From Thraustochytrium sp. TN22 (taxonomy: Eukaryota; Sar; Bigyra; Thraustochytrida; Thraustochytriidae), in contig JABLUY010000055.1 in NCBI GenBank assembly GCA_013306675.1, forward strand, positions 62,001-126,000: a stretch of DNA of 64,000 bases, read 5' to 3'. The notes under the pieces were generated by a model. It worked only from the letters and a program-made list of their open reading frames with translations, was not told the DNA's origin and searched no databases. Shown here one piece after another: positions 56,331 through 64,000 of the stretch. Position numbers and translations under genes: made by a program. Positions within the stretch are counted from its first letter, which is position 1; every line of letters starts with the position of its first letter.

Positions 56331-59241
56331 ACCGCCCGCGCTCGCTCTGCGCTGCGGGTCTGCCTCGCCGCCCTCGCGCCCGGAAATGGAGAGGTCGACC
56401 ACGAGGATCTTGGCTGGCTGGGCTGGCTGCCGCGAGGACCCCGCCGGCACAACTCGAAGATTATTGCAACAAGTGCGCCAACTTGAACTGTTAGAAGCAA
56501 CTTAGAACTGTAGGGGTACACAGCACTGGCACTGCACTGGCAGCCAGCCAGACTCCTGTGGAGCGCGGTCAAGTTGATTGTGCAAGTTGGCGTGAAGACG
56601 ACGAATTCACAGAGGGCAAGGGCGTGCCAATACGCAAGTCGCGTGGGTGGGCGGCGTTGGGCGTGGGCGGCAGCGGCCGGGCCACGGCGTCGCTTGAGTC
56701 GGATTCCGAGCCGTACTTGAAGTCGGCCCGGGTGAGTTGACATTTTCGTCAGGCAAGACATGCCATGCCACGCCATTGGGGCATGCCATGCCATGCCATG
56801 CCATGGGAGATGCGATCGATCGATCACGAGGTGGAGGCTTGAGGCTTGGCTTGAACAAGGCCAGGGTGTAGGCAGCCTTGAAGAGTCGACAAATCTGTCT
56901 TTGGCTTTGGCCCTCAGCCTTGATACAGGGCTCCCGGGTTTTGGCTGGCTGTACCTGGACGTTGCAGTCCGCCATGGCCTTGGTCATCGCCAAGGTCTGG
57001 AATATGTGCGCACAAGTGGGGCTTTGCGCTAGTCCTGCGATTGACGTTTCATTTGGCTAGTCTGCCCAGACAGGGCATGTTCACATGCTCGTTCGGTGTT
57101 CTTGGAGTCGGCACTACCGTACCATCCAACCCAGGCAGCTTTTTCGGACCGACGCATCCTCCTCCTATGGGGTTCCGAAGCAGGGTCCTGCCGACCGTGA
57201 TCCCGTCTGAGCCACGAAGCCTACACGAATTAAGGTGTGATTCAAAGCACTCTCTCCGGGAATGTCGTTAACCGTGGCAGCGCGCTATGCTCGGGGACGA
57301 GCAGCGCAGGACACAGAAGTGGTGTGGTACGAGAGCCGAATTCTTCCCAAAGGACGATTGTCCACGAGCGCAAGGCGGAGCGAACGTTCGGGACAAGATC
57401 GGCGTCTGTAAAAGGGTCAACTCCACATGAGGACGGCTTCGCAGCTCCGCTCGAGAGCGCCACTCGGCTCGAAAGAAGCACAGTTGTTGGGATGGTCCGG
57501 CTTCATGTCAGCAAGCGACAGTCGACATACTTGCAGTTTGATCCAACTGAGGGCTGATGTCCTGACAGCTGATCGTTGAGCTAGCGGGCTGCTCTTCTTT
57601 CCCCACCCCCTTCTGTAGTACTCGCAACGGCAACTCAGCCAGCCGCGCCATCTGTGTAACGCAACGCACCCAGCCATCGTTGCAACCTTGGTGCTTTCCA
57701 CTTACCACATGGTGGAACGATCATCTCAACCCGTGGCTGCGAGTGAGGACACGCGGGACGCTTACACTTATGGAAGAGAAGTGGTAAAGACAGAGGCCGG
57801 GCCGCATTGTTGCGAGACCGATTGGCCGGGGCCGCCGGGGCCGCCGGGGCCTTGGAGCCCTAAATGCAAGCAGGCCCCTACCATGGTAGCGACGTCGAGC
57901 TGAAAGCGAGCAGCGCCCGGAAGCTCGCCGCCGTTAGCATTCGCGCTAACAGCAACTTAGCCGCCAGCCTGTACCTCCAGAAGAAGCATTCGGTAGCTCG
58001 AATGCAATGATGCAGCCCCAAGTTCCCAACCGCAACTTGAGGCAGCGGCCAGGCGATCACCCTTTCAAGACGCACCCAGCGCGACTCGGAGTAGCCAAAT
58101 CAGCCAACCCGCCACAAGTCATCGCTCCCAGTCGCCACGCAAGAACTGCATCGCGCCAAGCCGCTTGCTTCTTCCAGTTTCTGCGGCCCCAGCTCTTGCG
58201 GAAGTTCGGCCTCAGGCTGTCCAGGCCGTGACGGTCGGCCCCAGGGCCGGGTCAGTGAGTCCCGAGAAGATGACTCGGAGCTGCCCTTCGGCGCGGCGTT
58301 GCGGCAGTGGTGCAAGGCTTGCAAGCTGCCGCCGCACATCGCACCGGCGCGCGCTTCGCTGAATCCGCCAACCTGATCCTCTATAGGCGAAAGGCGCGGC
58401 CCTGGCCTTGCCCGGTTTGTACCACGTTTGCAGCCTGACTCCAGGTAGGTGTGTGGCAACGGCAATATTCCGAGCCAGCCGTGCCAGTGAAGTGCGAGCC
58501 TCGTCCCCGCCACTAACTCTGGGCGTCGGGGCTCGGCCTTCTTTTCTCTCTTGAATCAGTCAGGTCGACAGGCTCCGCCGAAATGGAGAGCGGGGAGAGC
58601 CAAGCATCAACGGGGCGAGGGCGAGTCGGCTTGGTCCAGGGCCGCGCGGCTCCGGTGGCGCGAGCGAGGCTTTGAGTCGGACGTAAGGTCGTCGGCGTCC
58701 AGCCTGGTCCAGAGAAACGGCCCTCCCCCCTCTCCACCATGATGCCTATTGACCAAACTTGAGGACCCTTTCGTGTCAGCGAGACGCCGTGCTGGACTTG
58801 GTGCCCGACATGCCGATCGAGGACGTAACGTCCGGCGCTTTCCTGGGTCTTCCGACTCACCTGAGCGGAAGCCTGAGAGATGGCGCGAGTGCCAATGTAC
58901 GCAAGTGCTGGGGTTGGTTCGGGCTACGTGAGGGTGGATACCACACTGTTTTGCCGCAACCAAGGAAAACAAGCACCCACCATGGAAGCTGGGGACGACA
59001 GCCTGCCAGCAGACCCGCTCCGCTCCGCTCCGCTCCGCTCCGCTCCGCTGGGTGCGGCGCTGTGCCACAGCGCGCCACGCTCTTCGACCACCACCGCTGT
59101 CTGCTTCCTTTACTCGAGAGCGGGGCGTGGGCCGGGCACCGATCAGCTCAAGGACGAGGCTTCGAAGACCCTTCGAGGACCTGCGGTCCAGCATTGCGCT
59201 GCTGCAGCGCGCAGCCATCGTAGCTCACAACACCGGAAGAC
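56290..59241. other. 3-kb gene-free stretch of lower GC
   Basis: No gene is supported. Simple repeats: CCG run (about 56293-56330), CATGC repeats (about 56761-56805), GGGGCCGCC repeats (about 57827-57853) and CGCTC repeats (about 59018-59048). Much of 56.8-58.5 kb has visibly lower GC than the genes around it. The right end must hold the promoter of the Frizzled-like gene. Old, unrecognisable mobile DNA is possible. Confidence 0.5.
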
Positions 59242-61398
59242 ATGCGGACGCCACTGCTGCAGACCGCAGCAGCCTTGCTGGTGCTGACAACGCTGACGCC
59301 CGGCGTGACAGGCCAGCTCGTCGGAGAACACGAGAGCGGCGAGTGCGTGACGTACCCGAGCGACGGCGCGTGCGGAGCCTACGGGCTCGGCGGTCAGAGC
59401 GTCTTTGTCTGGGGCAATGCAACGACAAACATGCCCATCCTCGAGGCGCAATTGGCAGCGCGCCTGGTCACGCTGGGCCAGGCCGGCAGCAGCCTGTCCG
59501 GCGGCACCCTGTGCTTGTACAACTTTCTCCGCATCAACTGCCTGGGTACGTATCCGCTCTGCGACGAGGCCACTGGTCTGCCTCGCCGCCCCTGCATGGA
59601 CTACTGTGAGACCGTGTGGAGCACGACCTACTGCGGTGCAGCCTTTAGTACGTTTCATCAAGGACTTGCTCCTCGCAAGCAGGGTCCGCCGCTGCTGCAC
59701 GTATACTGACCAAGTGATACCCTTGTAGCCGTCGTGATCTCCTCGCCAACGGGCCAGGTCATCTTCCAGTGTGACGACGTCATCGGCGTTGCGGAGTCCA
59801 ACACAGCAAATGGCATGTACACCAATTACCTCCCCGGGTGGGTTGGCGAGCCAGTCTTTGAAACGAATACGTATTCAGAGAGCAACACAACGGTCGCCTG
59901 CGTTCCGGAGGAGGCACTGAGCGCCTCGGCCTGCGCAGCCAATGACTGCGCCTGGGGCATGACTGAGATGCGGTACCCGATCGAGACGGACGGCACCACG
60001 GGCTTAATCGACTTCGTGAACCCGGAGGACATGGACTACTGCGTCAACAGCGCCGTTGTCGGGAGCGGGAGCTACAATGAGTCACTTGACTGCGATCGCT
60101 GCGCCTCGGTTTGTGACATCCGCTGCCCGCTCCCTTTCATCTATTCCGACGGGCAGTACTCCTTCATGTGGGTCATGACCTGGCTGCCCGGCACGCTGGC
60201 CTTTCCGCTCGCCGTCCTGGTCGTCTTCTCAGAGCGCGCGCGCCTGCGCAAGCTCAAGAAGCGCGACTTCACTGACTACTTCATCGCCATCAGTGGCGTG
60301 CTCTGCATCCTGCTCTTCTTCATCTCCTCGCTTCCGAGCGCCATTCTCGCCGAGGACATTCGCTGTAACGGCTACGATACCATGAACTTCCGCACCAATA
60401 CGTACGCCCACCCGTACTGTGAGGTGGGCAAGATTCAGCCGCACATTCTGCAAGCGCTCATGATATGCATCACCGTCACGCTCTACAAGATCTACCGCCA
60501 GCTTCAGGCGTCCAGCAAGATGGCGCGGTACACGCCATCGCTGGTATTTCAGCGCATCTCACCCGTGCTCATCTTCTTTGTTCCGGCGATGTTCGCGGCC
60601 TGCTCCTACATCTTTGAGGCGGACCAGCTGTACATGACCTCCACCAACTACCGCCTCGCGCAAGGCGGCAGCTACGAGGAGCCAATGATGTACCTGCCCA
60701 ATATGATCCGCTACGCCTTCACTTGCGGTCCTCTCTTTGAGTCGGAGACGGAGGAGTTCATCTTCGTTCAGGGGCCGCTGCTCTTCGCCGGTGCTTGCAG
60801 CATTCTGTTGGCCTTCCAACTGCTCCGCACCGTGAAGAAGCTGCTGGGTCCCCTCGGCTCTTACAAGTCCGGCGTTTCCGGGGGCAAAAAGGCTCCGAGC
60901 AAGACCATGATTTCGCTCGCCGTCAATATGCTGCGCTTCGCGTATATTGCCACCACCTTGGTGCTCATCAACGCCGTCGCCACCTTCAAGTTTCTACCAT
61001 ATGCCCAAACATTCGGGTCCGAGGTCAACTCATGGATCCGCTGCGCCCGCTCCGGGATCAATTGGAATGATGTGCCCGAAGGTGCAACAGACGTTTCCGA
61101 ATACATTAGCACGAACAAGACGCAGGCCGGGATCGAGGAGCACTGTGGCGTGCTCAGTGATGTGGCGCCCACCTTTTCTGTCGTCATGCTGCAAGTCGTC
61201 TCGCAGACCTTTCCTCCCCTTTTCTTCGGCTTCATCTTTTCGCTTCCGGCTCTCAGGCAGCTCCGCTCCAAGATCAAGATCACGTCCAAGTCCGGACGGG
61301 TCATTCCGCGCCACGCCGGCGACACAGGCGGCACTTCAGAGGCCATCAATGGCGGCGGAACTGCACCTTCTGAAGGTACGATGGCAAGTGAGTACTGA
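59242..61398 (+). CDS. Frizzled/Smoothened-like 7TM receptor, two exons
   Basis: Exons 59242-59647 and 59729-61398, intron 59648-59728 (GTACGTTTCA to TTGTAG); about 691 residues. Signal peptide MRTPLLQTAAALLVLTTL, then a Cys-rich extracellular domain with the Frizzled CRD pattern: LCLYNFLRINCLGTYPLCD, PRRPCMDYCETVW, TTYC. The Cys-rich part continues in exon 2 (CDRCASVCDIRCPLPF). Seven membrane segments follow, from WLPGTLAFPLAVLVVF through YFIAISGVLCILLFFISSLP to VVSQTFPPLFFGFIFSL. The tail is Ser/Thr/Gly-rich. Similar CRD receptors are known from Dictyostelium. Without the splice the first frame stops at 59709, so the intron is needed. A GTACGA near the end could be another donor, leaving the last residues uncertain. 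Confidence 0.82.
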
Positions 61399-61611
61399 TT
61401 AGCTTCCGACTAGCTGTGGGCCTCCTCGTTGTCCGGAGTTGCGTTTCAGATGGGGAAAGCGCGAGCTGGAAAGCTGGTCCGCCACGCTCTCGCTCGCTTG
61501 GCACGACTTCCTCGAGTGCCTGCAGTCCAGTGCGCGTAAGTCTTAGCACCATCGTAGCCAGCGAGATTTTCATTTACGATACGATTTTATGAGTGCCGTG
61601 CCTCCTTGATC
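61399..61611. other. Short 3' gap between two convergent receptor genes
   Basis: A gap of 213 bases with no gene. A CGTAAGT donor-like site near 61528 could belong to an extra 3' exon of the Frizzled-like gene, but no acceptor-exon pair is convincing. Confidence 0.4.
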
Positions 61612-64000
61612 CTACGTCGACGTATCCCGCTCCACCTCCTTGGCAGTCTCCAATTCTTGCACCACAGGACCCGCGGTCTCGCCATCGTCTTCACCTTCGT
61701 CCTTCTTCGCCTCGGGCGAGGCCCGCGGGCTGCTGACCTTGGACTTGCCGCTAGAGTTTTTCTTGCCGCTGTGGTTGGACTTGCTGCTCCTCGAGCTGGC
61801 CTTCGACTTGCTCGATGCATCTTTGGCAGCGGTGGGGCCAAAGGGCAAGAAACGGCGATTCGCGGCCTCAGCCTGACGATCGGCACGCTCGTCTGAGAAA
61901 GGAGGTTCCGCCACGAGCTCGTGGTCACTCTCGTCGGAGCTGTAGACCTGCTCAATTCGCGCCCCGTCCAGAGCGCGACGCCCGCCGCGATTCGTCTCCG
62001 GCACTACGCTTGGCTCACTTTCATCCCACTTGGCCTCGCCGGTATGCGGATGCACGAGGTATTTGCGCCCGGAGGATGCGTCCAGGGTCTCGATCCATGC
62101 GACCTTGTCGCGGCCCCGGCGGCGCGCATTCGACGAGGACTCTGTGCGAAGCAAGTCCACGTCCGATGTCACGTCGCCAACCAGCTGCGGCTGCTGCGCC
62201 TTGACAGCTCCGCTGGGCAGCAGGACTTTGGGTGTCACGTCCTCGAGGGACCGGAGGACGGTCTGCAACTTGCGCACATGACCCGGACGCAGGCCTGCGT
62301 GGCGAAGGTCGTCCTCGCTCGCGAGGAGCAGCTTGTCGGTCGAGTCGAAGCCCTGCGAGCGCAAGCCCTCCGAGTACCTCCCGAGCTGGTACGTGGCAAG
62401 GAAGATCTCGAAAGGCGGCAGTGTCGCCCGCAGCGTGTCCGCCATGCGCTTTGTGTCCGCTTCGAAGGCACGCAGCTTGTGCTCCTGCAGTGACTTATGC
62501 GCCTGGAAGACGGCCAAGGCTTCTGCCTTGTCCTTTTCCGCCTTGGCGACAGACTCCTCACACTCCCCGACGAGTGCACGGTGATCCGCTTCGCGCTCCG
62601 CCTCCATCTGCTCGATCGTTGAGGCCATTTCCTCCTCAAGCTGCTCGGTGCGCGCTCGGTGCTCAGACTTGATGCGGTGCAGCGCGTCCATGAAATCCTC
62701 ATCCATCTCGCCGGTGATGGGGTCGATGCGGTGCTCCTCAATGATGCGGGTTAGCTCCGCATTCTCGCGAAGCACCACCTGAATGCGCTTCTCCAGAACC
62801 ATGTACATCTCCGGGGACCTGTACGCGAGCCCGCGCTTAAGCGGGTCGTGCATCTCGTGTGGGTCACGCGCCACCTCCGTTTCGGGCGCTGGAAAGTCTG
62901 CAAGGCGGTTCAGGTCTTGCATGTTCTCCAGATGAACTTGGTGGCGCCGGCTCACAGGCGCCACCACGGACAGACGCGCCGCGCCGGCCCGCAAGGCGCC
63001 CTGTACGGGTGGCAGTACCGCAGACACCCGCCTGACCGCCGTCATGCTCGGCGCATGCTTGCGTGCCACGTCCACCATCGCGGCAACCATCTCGGTGCCG
63101 CGCCGCAGACGTCCGCTGGCACCAAGAGGATTGCCGCCGGTGGCAGCTGCCGCAGCGGCCGCCGCCACGGACGCCTCGCTGGGCGACAGCAAGGCGCTCG
63201 GTCGCGGGTCGCGCGGACGCGGCGCCACCTTGGAGCGCTTGCGTTGCGCCTCCGCGAATACGCGCGGCATATCGGCGACCGGGTCGCCCACCGCGAGGGA
63301 GGGGTCGCCCGTCGGGTGCACCAAGCCGAGCTTGAAGTTATTGATCTCCGGCTCGTACAGGTGCACACGTAGCTTGGGCATGATCAGCGTGCCGAGGACC
63401 ACCCAGCACGTGGCGAGCGCCACGACCGAGATCAGCAAAAATTTGGCCTGCTCACGGGGCGAGTCGACCAACTGCGCCGCCAGATATCCTGGCCCCGCGA
63501 CTCCTAGGAGGCCGGCGCTGGCCAGCACGAGGTGATGGCCCTCGTTGAAGTATGTTGGCTTGAGGCGTAGCTCCAACGCCGTGCGCAGGTTCATAATGGC
63601 CAGCCACGTGCAGCTCACGAGCAGGATGGCCTCAAAGGCCGCCAGCTGGCTACCGTACTCGCACGAAGCGTACTTGAGCCACACGCGGTCGCTGAGACGC
63701 GTCTCCGAGGTACCCGGCGTGAAGAGCAGGAACCAAAGCGCAAAAAGACAGGCGAGGAAGCCACCCAGCGGCTTGAGCGTCTCGTTCAGATTCTCGGTGT
63801 TCATTGCGAGCCGCACCTTCTTGCGCTGCAATTTCGTGAAGATGGCGCCCTGAATCATCGCGAAGGGGACCGCCAGCACGACGGGCCGCAGCATGCAGTG
63901 TACGACCGTCACAGGGCCGGCCCACACGAGCGGCGTGAGCGCCGCCATGCCTGTGCTCCGGAGCAGAATCTCCAGGAACCATGGATGTGCGGTCTGAAAG
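61612..64000 (-). CDS. Class C GPCR with coiled coil, SAM and WW domains (5' end outside window)
   Basis: The frame stays open to the right edge (first visible residues QTAHPWFLEILLRSTGM), so the N-terminal extracellular part lies beyond 64000. About 796 residues are visible. The 7TM region follows the class C (GABA-B/mGluR) pattern: HCMLRPVVLAVPFAMIQGAI with the TM3 Cys, FTKLQRKKVRL, NLNETLKP, and a last segment running into VVLGTLIMPKL. The cytosolic tail has an Ala/Arg-rich linker, a long coiled coil (about 62440-62800), a SAM domain (about 62236-62430; YQLGRYSEGLRSQGFDS, SEDDLRHAGLRPGHVRK) and a WW domain (about 62017-62113; VAWIETLDASSGRKYLVHP, TGEAKW), ending in a Ser/Lys-rich region. 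It converges on the Frizzled-like gene. Confidence 0.82.
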   Translation of the reverse strand, partial: FQTAHPWFLEILLRSTGMAALTPLVWAGPVTVVHCMLRPVVLAVPFAMIQGAIFTKLQRKKVRLAMNTENLNETLKPLGGFLACLFALWFLLFTPGTSETRLSDRVWLKYASCEYGSQLAAFEAILLVSCTWLAIMNLRTALELRLKPTYFNEGHHLVLASAGLLGVAGPGYLAAQLVDSPREQAKFLLISVVALATCWVVLGTLIMPKLRVHLYEPEINNFKLGLVHPTGDPSLAVGDPVADMPRVFAEAQRKRSKVAPRPRDPRPSALLSPSEASVAAAAAAAATGGNPLGASGRLRRGTEMVAAMVDVARKHAPSMTAVRRVSAVLPPVQGALRAGAARLSVVAPVSRRHQVHLENMQDLNRLADFPAPETEVARDPHEMHDPLKRGLAYRSPEMYMVLEKRIQVVLRENAELTRIIEEHRIDPITGEMDEDFMDALHRIKSEHRARTEQLEEEMASTIEQMEAEREADHRALVGECEESVAKAEKDKAEALAVFQAHKSLQEHKLRAFEADTKRMADTLRATLPPFEIFLATYQLGRYSEGLRSQGFDSTDKLLLASEDDLRHAGLRPGHVRKLQTVLRSLEDVTPKVLLPSGAVKAQQPQLVGDVTSDVDLLRTESSSNARRRGRDKVAWIETLDASSGRKYLVHPHTGEAKWDESEPSVVPETNRGGRRALDGARIEQVYSSDESDHELVAEPPFSDERADRQAEAANRRFLPFGPTAAKDASSKSKASSRSSKSNHSGKKNSSGKSKVSSPRASPEAKKDEGEDDGETAGPVVQELETAKEVERDTST

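Noticed and set aside
57179-57187. GCAGGGTCC, a partial match to the transposon end
   Set aside because: Nine bases are expected about once by chance in a window this size, and no partner repeat or ORF is nearby.
59242-59709. Exon 1 of the Frizzled-like gene read as a separate short gene
   Set aside because: It stops in the middle of the Cys-rich domain just after a GTACGT, and splicing to 59729 restores a long frame with a continuing extracellular domain.

Overview
This is a GC-rich, gene-dense eukaryotic nuclear window with 24 protein genes that I can support. Most are single uninterrupted reading frames. Only three carry introns: ARPC4, an adenosine deaminase-like gene and a Frizzled-like receptor. 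All four introns found start with GTACGT. The mix of genes (a stand-alone fused glutaminase/carbamoyl-phosphate synthase, a trimeric G protein alpha subunit, a Frizzled-like and a class C 7TM receptor, MCTP, seipin, UBR1-type ligase, ARP2/3) with very high GC and few, short introns fits a heterotrophic stramenopile, most likely a thraustochytrid/labyrinthulomycete. That assignment is inference from gene content and was not tested by a database search.

Layout. 1-14 kb: the tail of an unknown gene, a mitochondrial GTP/GDP carrier (GGC1), a G-alpha subunit, the pyrimidine-pathway carbamoyl-phosphate synthetase, and the GPI-transamidase subunit PIG-U. 14-28 kb: ARPC4, a coiled-coil protein, a soluble protein with a C-terminal J-like domain, a small secreted GPI-type Cys-rich protein, a membrane-anchored Asp/Glu-type racemase, a BART-domain protein, RAD23, and a second, membrane-anchored relative of the J-like protein. 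28-43 kb: a 2489-residue UBR-type N-recognin, a poly-Gln protein of unknown role, and an MCTP-like C2 membrane protein.

42.9-49.6 kb holds the most unusual object: an apparently intact DNA transposon of about 6.7 kb. Its long ORF joins a FEN1/XPG-type nuclease with all acidic active-site residues visible, a SWIM zinc finger and a DDE transposase. A second, convergent ORF encodes a degenerate THAP-like domain plus coiled coil. A 13-bp perfect inverted repeat flanked by AT on both sides brackets the pair. The plan recalls ISL2EU/IS4EU elements (DDE transposase plus YqaJ nuclease with SWIM), but with a flap-nuclease fold in place of YqaJ and fused to the transposase.

50-64 kb: seipin, ALG1, the adenosine deaminase-like gene (its start codon overlaps that of ALG1 on the other strand), an MFS-type transporter, a gene-free 3-kb stretch, the Frizzled-like receptor, and the 3' part of a class C GPCR whose tail carries a coiled coil, a SAM domain and a WW domain.

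The host genes are ordinary neighbours rather than one pathway, though several deal with the secretory pathway and membranes (PIG-U, ALG1, seipin, MCTP) or with ubiquitin and chaperone work (RAD23, UBR, J-like proteins). Palindromic GCTAGCTAG clusters recur in the spaces between genes and may be a promoter element.
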